Shown: piece after piece, positions 35,373-42,580 of the stretch
Numbering within the stretch: the first letter of the stretch is position 1
Layout: each line of letters starts with the position of its first letter
Assembly: GCA_045593905.1 (NCBI GenBank)
Contig: JAZNXL010000024.1
Location: forward strand, 1 to 64,000
DNA length: 64,000 nucleotides
Source of the DNA: RGIG9041 sp045593905
GTDB lineage: Bacteria; Bacillota; Clostridia; Oscillospirales; QAKW01
Reading direction: 5' to 3'
The notes under the pieces: generated by a model
The model's database searches: none
Told to the model about the DNA's origin: nothing
What the model saw: the letters and a program-made list of their open reading frames with translations, nothing else
Position numbers and translations under genes: made by a program

Positions 35373-35777
35373 TTACTTTTTTAAAGTATCTTCTTTGCCG
35401 CGATATACTACAAGCTTGCAAAAAAGGAATTCTAAAACAAAATTTGCCAACATCGTCACAATTAAAATAATAAAATCGTTTATGCCTGCACCTTCTGCCA
35501 AATCTCCAAGATATGTAGAAAGCGGTGTAAATACCAAATAAAAACCAAACACCTTAGCCATTGCTATCGGCACGTTTGCCGCCGACTTAAAAGTATATCG
35601 GCGGTTCAAGGTAAAGTTCCAAAGAATTGAAAGCACCAGTGAAATTAAATACGGAATCCAATAATCTTTTATAAATATTTCAAGCAGAGCAAAAGATGCA
35701 ATTTGAATTACACCGGCAGAAACAGAAAACAGTGTGAATTTAAGTGCCTGCCATAATTGTTTTTTATTATCGTTCAT
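35373..35777 (-). CDS. GtrA-family membrane protein
   Basis: The 134-residue protein has four membrane helices and the GtrA pattern (LKFTLFSVSAGVIQIASFA, WNFTLNRRYTFKS, FVLEFLFCKLVVYR). GtrA-like proteins are thought to flip or help transfer lipid-linked sugars in wall polysaccharide or teichoic acid glycosylation. I start at 35777, where AAAGGA lies eight bases upstream, rather than at the longer in-frame codon. The 196 bases between it and the MarR gene hold nothing I can support. Confidence 0.85.
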   Translation of the reverse strand: MNDNKKQLWQALKFTLFSVSAGVIQIASFALLEIFIKDYWIPYLISLVLSILWNFTLNRRYTFKSAANVPIAMAKVFGFYLVFTPLSTYLGDLAEGAGINDFIILIVTMLANFVLEFLFCKLVVYRGKEDTLKK

Positions 35778-35973
35778 ATTTATATCCTTTCTTATAACCC
35801 TTTTCAACTGCTTAAAAGAACAGTTTTCGTTCTAACATTTCACGAGCCGCACTATTTATGGCAACGGAATAAGGCGTACATACGGGTTTTTTTCATCATT
35901 TACATTGGTTGCAATAACACAGCTCATATGCTTGGCTGTAATTTCAGTCCTTTGTTAATTGTTTTGCTATTAG

Positions 35974-36426
35974 TTATTCCGGTATTCCTTCTTTACAAAG
36001 CTCGCGCAAATTTGCGGTTATAGATTCGAGAGATTTATAAAAAACTGCTCTTTCCGCGTCGGTGAGGTTTTTGCCCGCTACCTCTACTGCACGGCTTGCT
36101 CTTTTTGAAACGTGCTCTGCTGCAAGCTTACCTTTGTCTGTAAGCTGCAGTTTTCCTCTGTAGAGGCTGCCTCCAACAACTTGCTTTTTTACAAGTCCTT
36201 TTTCTTCCAATATGGATATCATACGTGATGCATCGGACTTGTCCTTTCCGCATACTTCGCAAAGCTGTGGAACGGTAATTCCTTCGGGATATTTATACAT
36301 AGCGGTCAGATAGGTTGCGTGAGGACCTTTCAGTCCATATTTTGTAAGTTCTTCGGCAGTGAGTTTATGCCAATAGCGAGAAATCTCGGAAATGGCAAGC
36401 GAAAATCGTTCAAATCTGTCTATCAT
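35974..36426 (-). CDS. MarR-family transcription regulator
   Basis: The 150-residue product has a MarR winged helix: GPHATYLTAMYKYPEGITVPQLCEVC, then DKSDASRMISILEEKGLVKK as recognition helix, and the wing around GSLYRGKLQLTDKG. Dimerisation helices flank it. I start at ATG 36426, with GGAG nine bases upstream, which gives normal MarR length; the frame is open to a TTG at 36537. A strong promoter with two GTTGA-type palindromes lies further upstream, indicating autoregulation. Its other targets are not evident, since no efflux pump adjoins it. Confidence 0.85.
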   Translation of the reverse strand: MIDRFERFSLAISEISRYWHKLTAEELTKYGLKGPHATYLTAMYKYPEGITVPQLCEVCGKDKSDASRMISILEEKGLVKKQVVGGSLYRGKLQLTDKGKLAAEHVSKRASRAVEVAGKNLTDAERAVFYKSLESITANLRELCKEGIPE

Positions 36427-36593
36427 TATTTTTTTCTCCATTAAATTATTGATAAATTGAAGCAGCTCACTAAAACCGCCATTATTGTAATCTGATATAT
36501 CTTTATCAGTTTTATTAATCAGGCAGTCTGTCAGCAAAAAACCTTCATTCCAAGCTCTGATGCCACAATATCGTTACCAACGTCATTATAAAA

Positions 36594-36643
36594 GTTGAAG
36601 CTTCAACGTTTGCATTATACCTCAAACAAGTTGAAATGTCAAC
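36594..36643 (-). promoter_or_regulatory. marR promoter with two palindromic operators
   Basis: On the minus strand TTGACA (36642-36637), 17 bases and TATAAT (36619-36614) form a consensus promoter. GTTGAAATGTCAAC (36643-36630) covers the -35, and the perfect palindrome GTTGAAGCTTCAAC (36607-36594) lies at the transcription start; their centres are 36 bp apart. The 440-base gap up to the sialidase-like gene also holds an orphan hairpin (36687-36725) and the first promoter cassette. Confidence 0.8.
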
Positions 36644-36686
36644 AAGCGCTTAATACCTCTAGACTTATGTAAAGATTGTACAAATT

Positions 36687-36725
36687 AAAAGCCAGATGAA
36701 TATATGCGTTCATCTGGCTTTTTGC
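36687..36725. terminator. Orphan terminator-like hairpin
   Basis: AAAAGCCAGATGAA, TATATGCG and TTCATCTGGCTTTTT. No gene ends here on either strand, so it may be left from a lost gene. A hairpin with the same AAAGCC/GGCTTT base and a different tip lies before the second promoter cassette, at 37957-37994. Confidence 0.7.
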
Positions 36726-36767
36726 TCACAAGCGTTCCTTGCACATTTGATGAATCTTTAATAAAAA

Positions 36768-36821
36768 GCACACTATAGATTTTCTTTGCGTGTTATGGTA
36801 TAATTGCTTTATCTTAAACAG
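36768..36821 (+). promoter_or_regulatory. Promoter cassette, copy 1
   Basis: This 54-base stretch matches 38079-38132 at all but one position. It ends in TTATGGTATAATTGC with -10 TATAAT at 36799-36804. No good -35 is present, which suggests an activator. Confidence 0.75.
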
Positions 36822-36868
36822 AAATATTTTTAAGCTCAGGGCACTGATATTTGATAAGGAGAATGATT

Positions 36869-37954
36869 ATGACAAAGTGGGAGTATACCGAGCAGGAACT
36901 ATGGCGCTTTAATGAGAACGGCGACTCTATTTTTCATGTTTTTGGAGTAATCGCTGTGGGAACAACGGTGATTGCTTTTTCAGAAGCCCGAAAGGGTGAC
37001 GGCTCTGACGACAAGTGTCCCCACGATATTCGTATGCGCAAAAGCATTGACGGCGGTCGGACATTTCTTTCGGACCGTACCATTATTCCCGCAAAAGGGG
37101 TGCATTGCTGGGCAAACCCTGTTCCTGTGTATGATTCCGAGATAGGACGGCTGTTTCTCTTCTACTGCGAAAATATCGACGGAACCAATACCAATACCTA
37201 TCTGGTCCACAGCGATGACCTGGGGGAAAACTGGTCTGAGCCTCGGGACCTTAGTCCGATATTTGACCAATCGGGGTTGCCGGAGTTCCGTCTGGCCGGT
37301 CCGGGTCACGGAATTCAGCTGAAGCGGGGAGTGGCAGCCGGAAGGCTTTTGATGCAGTTTTGGTACCGTCACAGTTCGCGGTACGGCTTGCCTCAGGACC
37401 GCGGTTACTGCGTATCAGCGTTATATAGTGACGACCATGGCGACACCTGGGCAACGACCAAGAGCATTGGAAATGAACAGTGCGCCAACGAATCTCGCCT
37501 TGTAGAAACGCAAAAAGATATTTTGTGGCTCATGCGCACCAAAGGGCCTCGTGCCTGCATGAGTCGCAGCACAGACGGCGGCTTTTCCTGGGGTGCGGTA
37601 ACTGAGATACAGTTGCCTGATGCCAGATGCTGCGATATGGGCGCCATCAGCCTGTCTGCTAAGGATGGGTACGAGGATATGGTACTCCTTTCACGTGTAG
37701 GCGACCTTGAAAAGCGGATGGATATGGAGATTCGCATTAGTTTAGATGGCGGTGTAAGCTTTACTGACACCTTCAAGCTGATGGCGGGTGATATAATGCC
37801 CGGCTACAGCGATTTATGTGTTATTGAGGAGGAGCAACCGGTGATTGGTCTGCTTCATTGCCGCAATAATCACGTGATGTTCTCCCGAATCTCTTTGCAG
37901 ACACTAACAGGTGGAAAGTATGACAATACCGGCCGCAACTGTTGGCTACAATAA
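36869..37954 (+). CDS. Sialidase-fold (BNR repeat) protein
   Basis: The 361-residue protein is a six-bladed sialidase-type propeller with five Asp-box repeats: SIDGGRTF, SDDLGENW, SDDHGDTW, STDGGFSW and SLDGGVSF. FSEARKGDGSDD near residue 40 matches the Glu-x-Arg...Gly-Asp block of GH33 enzymes. The preceding position, normally Tyr/Phe-Arg-Ile-Pro with the first arginine that grips the sialic carboxylate, reads FHVFGV here, so that Arg is missing. There is no signal peptide. Either it acts on another substrate or it is a non-classical sialidase. The start is ATG 36869, with AAGGAG upstream. It shares a promoter cassette with the next gene. Confidence 0.8.
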   Translation: MTKWEYTEQELWRFNENGDSIFHVFGVIAVGTTVIAFSEARKGDGSDDKCPHDIRMRKSIDGGRTFLSDRTIIPAKGVHCWANPVPVYDSEIGRLFLFYCENIDGTNTNTYLVHSDDLGENWSEPRDLSPIFDQSGLPEFRLAGPGHGIQLKRGVAAGRLLMQFWYRHSSRYGLPQDRGYCVSALYSDDHGDTWATTKSIGNEQCANESRLVETQKDILWLMRTKGPRACMSRSTDGGFSWGAVTEIQLPDARCCDMGAISLSAKDGYEDMVLLSRVGDLEKRMDMEIRISLDGGVSFTDTFKLMAGDIMPGYSDLCVIEEEQPVIGLLHCRNNHVMFSRISLQTLTGGKYDNTGRNCWLQ

Positions 37955-37956
37955 AC

Positions 37957-37994
37957 AACAAAGCCGAATGAGCTATAAACTCATTCGGCTTTAA
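37957..37994 (+). terminator. Hairpin after the sialidase-like gene
   Basis: AAAGCCGAATGAG, CTATAAA and CTCATTCGGCTTT. The stem is strong but the T-run is short, so termination may be partial. Confidence 0.75.
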
Positions 37995-38078
37995 GCGACT
38001 TTTTGGCTATTTTAACATCTATGTTAACTTTGCTCATTTTTCTTACTGCAGTTTCTTACACAAGATTTTTAATGAAAG

Positions 38079-38132
38079 GCACACTATAGATTTTCCTTGC
38101 GTGTTATGGTATAATTGCTTTATCTTAAACAG
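38079..38132 (+). promoter_or_regulatory. Promoter cassette, copy 2
   Basis: It differs at one of 54 positions from 36768-36821, with TATAAT at 38110-38115, and lies just upstream of the GH2 gene. The shared control region implies that the two glycan-related genes respond to one regulator. Confidence 0.75.
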
Positions 38133-38144
38133 GAGTGATGGTAT

Positions 38145-39836
38145 ATGTTGGGCAAACTATACACTACTCAGGGTGAGGCGCTAAACGGCACACCCTGGGA
38201 TATATATCCAAGACCCCAGATGCGACGCGAAAGCTTTTATAACCTTAACGGCGTTTGGGAACTTAGCGTTAACGGACAGGCAGAAACTTATTCTATCCGT
38301 GTGCCGTTTTGTCCCGAGAGTCTGCTTTCGGGGGTGAACAGGCATTTTGCCGAGGGCAGTACCCTATGTTACAAGCGTGAGTTTACATTACCCGATAACT
38401 TTAACAAAGGTAGAGTTCTTTTACATATAGGCGCAGCCGACCAGGTTGCAAAGGTTTATGTTAATAATAAATTTATAGGCAGTCACGAGGGCGGTTACAG
38501 CGCGTTCACCCTTGACATCACCGACGCGTTGCAACAGGAAAACCTGCTTGAAATAAGATGCACCGATGATTTGCGCGACCTTTCTATGCCGTACGGCAAG
38601 CAAACGCTTAAGCGTGGCGGTATGTGGTACACCCCTGTTTCAGGAATTTGGCAGAGTGTGTGGCTTGAGAGCGTACCGATGCAATATATAGAAGATATGC
38701 GAATAGAAAATCGGGGATACAGCGTACACATATCTATTTGCCCTGCTATTGACGGTAGCGTGCAGGTCGAGGGCTTGGGCGAATATCCTTTAAAGAACGG
38801 CAAGGCGGTAATTGAGCCGAAAGAGCCTCATCTTTGGAGTCCTGAAGACCCCTATCTTTATAATTTTCGTATAATTACCAAGACAGACGCGGTGGAATCT
38901 TACTTTGCTATACGCACTATTGAGAGTAAGATAGTAAACGGCATACCTCGGCTTTGCCTTAACGGAAAGCCCTATTTCTTTCACGGTCTTTTAGACCAAG
39001 GCTACTGGCCCGACGGCATCTATACCCCTGCCGCACCCGAAAGCTATGCCGAGGATATATTGGCTATGAAAAAGCTTGGCTTTAACACCTTACGTAAGCA
39101 CATCAAGGTTGAGGCTGAAGAGTTTTACTACCAATGCGACAAGCTTGGTATGATAGTATTTCAGGATATGGTGAACAACGGCGACTACAGTTTCGTCCGC
39201 GACACCGCTATACCCACAGTGCGTATTCAAAAACTGTCGGATAAGAATATGCACAAAGACCCCAAAACCCGAGCACGTTTTTTGCAGACGATGGAGCAAA
39301 CAGTGGCACAGCTTGGTAACCACCCCTGTATCCTTTACTGGACCGTCTTTAACGAGGGTTGGGGGCAGTTTGACAGCGATAATGTGTATCAAAAACTCCG
39401 CGCGTTAGACGATACCCGAATTATCGACACCACATCAGGTTGGTTCAGGCAAAAATGTAGCGACGTAGAAAGCCTACATATTTATTTCGGTCGGTGGAAT
39501 CAGATTCGTCCCGCCAAAAAACCGGTGGTGCTCAGTGAGTTTGGCGGTTACACCTATGCTGTGGAGGGGCACCTTTTCAACCCGAACAACGCTTATGGCT
39601 ATAAAGCCTGTGGCAGCAGGGAGCAATTTCAAAGTCAGATGCTAAAACTGTATCACAGCAAGGTGCTGCCGGCTATCAGTAAGGGGCTTTGCGGCGCTAT
39701 TTGTACACAGGTAAGCGATGTAGAGGATGAAATCAACGGCTTTTTAACTTATGACCGAAAGGTGTGTAAAGCCGACCAACAGGCAATGAGCGACCTTGCC
39801 GATAAGCTGCAAGCAGAAATAACAAAAACGAGGTGA
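38145..39836 (+). CDS. Glycoside hydrolase family 2 enzyme (beta-glucuronidase/galactosidase type)
   Basis: The 563-residue product has the GH2 layout: jelly-roll sugar-binding domain (about 25-190, with YNLNGVWELSVNG), a short immunoglobulin-like domain, then the catalytic barrel from about residue 270. The acid/base Glu lies in TVFNEGWGQF near residue 404 and the nucleophile Glu in VLSEFGGY near residue 465. There is no signal peptide, so it works on imported glycosides. I do not see the Asn-x-Lys motif that marks glucuronidases, so beta-galactosidase or another activity is equally possible. It ends convergent with a DeoR-type gene. Confidence 0.9.
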   Translation: MLGKLYTTQGEALNGTPWDIYPRPQMRRESFYNLNGVWELSVNGQAETYSIRVPFCPESLLSGVNRHFAEGSTLCYKREFTLPDNFNKGRVLLHIGAADQVAKVYVNNKFIGSHEGGYSAFTLDITDALQQENLLEIRCTDDLRDLSMPYGKQTLKRGGMWYTPVSGIWQSVWLESVPMQYIEDMRIENRGYSVHISICPAIDGSVQVEGLGEYPLKNGKAVIEPKEPHLWSPEDPYLYNFRIITKTDAVESYFAIRTIESKIVNGIPRLCLNGKPYFFHGLLDQGYWPDGIYTPAAPESYAEDILAMKKLGFNTLRKHIKVEAEEFYYQCDKLGMIVFQDMVNNGDYSFVRDTAIPTVRIQKLSDKNMHKDPKTRARFLQTMEQTVAQLGNHPCILYWTVFNEGWGQFDSDNVYQKLRALDDTRIIDTTSGWFRQKCSDVESLHIYFGRWNQIRPAKKPVVLSEFGGYTYAVEGHLFNPNNAYGYKACGSREQFQSQMLKLYHSKVLPAISKGLCGAICTQVSDVEDEINGFLTYDRKVCKADQQAMSDLADKLQAEITKTR

Positions 39837-39842
39837 AATTCA

Positions 39843-40547
39843 CTACTCATTCTTTTCAGTTATTATTCCGCTTATTTTGTCGGCGGTTGTTATTTTAAAT
39901 GCAAAGCGTTTGCCGTGCTTACTGCTGTCAAAAAGAAAATACTGTTTTTGCGAGTTTTTAATCATAAGCCTGCGCAGTGCGCTTTCGCTTTCTGACTGGT
40001 CAGAGATAATTCCGTTTTCGTCTATGCCTTGCGCCGAGAAAAAGCAAGTGTTTGCAAAAAGCGTTGAAATGGTTGACTCGGCAATACTGCCCACAAGCGC
40101 GTGGGAGTTTTCAACCGGCTTTCCGCCTGTGAGGTAGCACAAAATATGCTTTTGCTTCAGCTTGTTCAAAACCAATGTGCTGTTAGTTATAACGGTAAGA
40201 TTTTGCTCGGGTGTTAAAAAATCAACAAGGTGGCTGACTGTTGAAGACGCGTCTAAAAACAAAATATCTCCGCTTTTTATAAACTTTGCCGCTTTTTTTG
40301 CTATTTGTTGCTTTGCATCAAAATTACTTTTGTTGCGTATCTCAAACGGCACTTCGCGGTTTTCGTAATCGGGTACTGTTGCACCGCCAAAGCACCTTGT
40401 TATGAGCCCTTCGCTTTCCATCACGTCTAAATCTCGGCGGATAGTAATTGGCGCAACATAAAGCTGCTTTGATAAAAAATCAACCGTGCAATACTTTCTT
40501 TCTTTTACAATATTCAATATAGTGTTTTGTCTTTCTTTTTTGAGCAT
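39843..40547 (-). CDS. DeoR-family regulator divergent from gpsA-like gene
   Basis: The 234-residue product has the DeoR HTH (KERQNTILNIVKERKYCTVDFL, then VAPITIRRDLDVME) and a DeoRC sensor domain with FLDASSTVSHL, TVITNST and YLTGGKP. I start at ATG 40547, with AAAGGA nine bases upstream; the frame runs on to 40658 but would cross the promoter and operator. Its likely operators are the TGTTCGTTT/AAACGAACA repeats in the divergent region. A phosphorylated sugar or glycerol-3-phosphate-like ligand is probable from the family and neighbour. Confidence 0.88.
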   Translation of the reverse strand: MLKKERQNTILNIVKERKYCTVDFLSKQLYVAPITIRRDLDVMESEGLITRCFGGATVPDYENREVPFEIRNKSNFDAKQQIAKKAAKFIKSGDILFLDASSTVSHLVDFLTPEQNLTVITNSTLVLNKLKQKHILCYLTGGKPVENSHALVGSIAESTISTLFANTCFFSAQGIDENGIISDQSESESALRRLMIKNSQKQYFLFDSSKHGKRFAFKITTADKISGIITEKNE

Positions 40548-40560
40548 ATTTGTTCCTTTT

Positions 40561-40618
40561 TGTTCGTTTATCAAAATTTGGGACATATATTGACCTACAA
40601 ACGAACATTTTTTATAAT
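40561..40618 (+). promoter_or_regulatory. gpsA-like promoter with TGTTCGTTT inverted repeat
   Basis: TTGACC (40590-40595) and TATAAT (40613-40618) have a 17-base spacer. TGTTCGTTT (40561-40569) and its exact complement AAACGAACA (40599-40607) flank and enter the promoter, the second half-site lying inside the spacer. A repressor bound here would block transcription. Confidence 0.8.
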
Positions 40619-40648
40619 AGTAGCATAACATTGAAAGGATGTCAAAGC

Positions 40649-41695
40649 ATGAAAACAATTACAATTATCGGTGCGGGTATGATGGGCTCGGCGCTTGCAT
40701 TCCCTGCAAGAGAAAACGGCAACGAGGTAAGACTTGTCGGCACACATCTTGATAGAGAAATAATTGAAAACTGTATAAAAACAAACCGCCATTTAAAGTT
40801 TACAAAAGACTTTCCGGCAGGCGTTAAATATTATCAGATTGAACAGCTTTCAGATGCTATTTGCGGCGCTGATTTTATTATTTGCGGTGTAAGCAGCTTT
40901 GGTGTTGAGTGGTTTAGAGACGAGATTTTACCAAGACTTAACGAAAACGTTCCGGTTATTTCGGTAACAAAAGGTCTTATGAACACTGACGGAGGTACTC
41001 TGCTTACATATCTTGACGTATGGCAACAAAAACTTGATGAGATAGGCAAAAAAATTCCGCTCAACGCAATCGGTGGACCTTGCACAAGCTATGAGCTTGT
41101 TGCTCACGACCAGACCGAAGTCAGCTTTTGCGGTGATGATTTAGAAATTTTGCGTATGATAAAATCGGCAATGGCTACCGACTACTATCACATAAGCCTT
41201 TCGACCGATATTGTAGGTGTTGAAAGTGCGGTTGCACTCAAAAACGGATACGCCCTCGGTATTGCGCTCACAATCGGTCTTAACCAAAAAGAGTTTGGAA
41301 TTGACAGCGAGCTTCACTTTAATTCACAGGCGGCAATCTTTGGTCAATCAGTAAGAGAGATGTATAAGCTTTTAAAACTTCAGGGCGCACAAGACTTTGA
41401 CAACCTTGTGCTTGGCGCAGGTGACCTTTACGTAACCGTTTATGGCGGAAGAACAAGGCTTGTTGGTATTTTGCTCGGCCGCGGTCTTAACATTGACGAG
41501 GCAAAGGCAGAGCTTGCAGGCGTTACTCTCGAGTCGCTTGTTGTGGCAGGGCGCGTCGCAAAGGCAATAAAGAAAAAGGCAGAGCTTGGCTTGGTTGATA
41601 TAACCGAGTTCCCGCTACTTATGCACATTGACGAGATTATTACCGATAAAAAGCCGGTAAACATCCCGTGGGAAAAATTCACATTCGAAAGATAA
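40649..41695 (+). CDS. gpsA: NAD(P)-dependent glycerol-3-phosphate dehydrogenase family (GpsA-like)
   Basis: The 348-residue product has the dinucleotide-binding IIGAGMMGSALAFPARENGNEV at the N-terminus and the catalytic lysine in ALKNGYALGIALTIG near residue 205, with GAGDLYVTVYGGR later; these are GpsA features. Such enzymes interconvert DHAP and sn-glycerol 3-phosphate. Unlike a housekeeping gpsA, it has a dedicated DeoR-type regulator and a repressible promoter, so it may be a catabolic homologue acting on a related sugar-alcohol phosphate. AAAGGATG precedes ATG 40649. A good terminator follows. Confidence 0.85.
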   Translation: MKTITIIGAGMMGSALAFPARENGNEVRLVGTHLDREIIENCIKTNRHLKFTKDFPAGVKYYQIEQLSDAICGADFIICGVSSFGVEWFRDEILPRLNENVPVISVTKGLMNTDGGTLLTYLDVWQQKLDEIGKKIPLNAIGGPCTSYELVAHDQTEVSFCGDDLEILRMIKSAMATDYYHISLSTDIVGVESAVALKNGYALGIALTIGLNQKEFGIDSELHFNSQAAIFGQSVREMYKLLKLQGAQDFDNLVLGAGDLYVTVYGGRTRLVGILLGRGLNIDEAKAELAGVTLESLVVAGRVAKAIKKKAELGLVDITEFPLLMHIDEIITDKKPVNIPWEKFTFER

Positions 41696-41696
41696 T

Positions 41697-41730
41697 AAAA
41701 AACGGAGTGGAAAACCACTCCGTTTTTTTA
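41697..41730 (+). terminator. Terminator after gpsA-like gene
   Basis: AAAACGGAGTGG, AAAA and CCACTCCGTTTTTTT. It can also serve the convergent permease gene. Confidence 0.92.
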
Positions 41731-42579
41731 TAATACAAAAAGTAAAACAAGACCGATAAAAGACAGCGCTACCGAAACAAGCTCTTTTTTTGTCGGTTTG
41801 TTTTTTGAAAACAGGCTGACTATTGTTGAAACAATAATAACTCCGCCTGTGATGAGTGGGTATTGCACCGACGCGTCGATATGCACAAGCGCAACGACTA
41901 ACAAAAAGTTGGCAACGCGATTGAGTACGCCGTTTGTTGAGCTTATTGATACAGCCTTTACAAACTGGTTCCGGCTTTTGTCTTTTTTGTAAAACAGCAG
42001 TAACACTCCCGAGATTATCGCCGTTAGAATTGCAATCCATATTGAGTACCAATCGGCGCTTGTTTTAGAATAGTCGGACGAAGTGAATATTTTTGAAAGC
42101 ACGCCCGACATACCGTTTAACACAAAAACGCCTATGTAATAGGGGAGTCCGTTTTTGCTTTTTTTAAAATTCACCGTTAGCATAAGCGAGCCGATTATAA
42201 ACAAAACGCAGCACAGCTTTGCAATAGTAAACTTTTCGCCATAAAAAAGTATGCCCTGAAAAAACGGCAACACCATACCGCCAAGCATTGAAAAAAGCGA
42301 ATACAGCGAGAGGTTTGCACTGTCGAGAGCTTTAAAACTACAAAACAAAAACGCAATTCCGTTAAGCGCGGCAAAAGTCGCCATAATAATTGTAAAGGGA
42401 GTTGATTCAAATTTAAACCCGCTTATTAAAAATAACACAACAAGCCCTGCAAGTGAGCCTATAAACGAGCTTTCGAGGCTGCTTTTGATGCTGCTTGAAC
42501 GCAGTTTTTTGTAGCAGTCGTTAAGTGCAAAGCAGCCGCCGAACATAACGACCGAAATAACAACCAAAAAGTAATACAT
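41728..42579 (-). CDS. DMT-superfamily (EamA-like) permease, second copy type
   Basis: The 283-residue protein has about ten membrane helices with the two-fold pattern of drug/metabolite transporters (SFIGSLAGLVVLFLISGFK in the first half, VQYPLITGGVIIVSTIVSLF in the second). It lies one base after the stop of the oxidoreductase gene, in one operon. It resembles the permease at 30834-31682 in size and plan; both end with a helix like LSFIGLVLLFVL. Import of the sugar or inositol-like substrate of the oxidoreductase is the likely role. Confidence 0.8.
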   Translation of the reverse strand: MYYFLVVISVVMFGGCFALNDCYKKLRSSSIKSSLESSFIGSLAGLVVLFLISGFKFESTPFTIIMATFAALNGIAFLFCSFKALDSANLSLYSLFSMLGGMVLPFFQGILFYGEKFTIAKLCCVLFIIGSLMLTVNFKKSKNGLPYYIGVFVLNGMSGVLSKIFTSSDYSKTSADWYSIWIAILTAIISGVLLLFYKKDKSRNQFVKAVSISSTNGVLNRVANFLLVVALVHIDASVQYPLITGGVIIVSTIVSLFSKNKPTKKELVSVALSFIGLVLLFVL

Positions 42580-42580
42580 A

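Noticed and set aside
35757..36023. 88-codon + frame between gtrA and marR
   Set aside because: It overlaps both flanking minus-strand genes, has no RBS and resembles no protein; only its hydrophobic middle looked suggestive.
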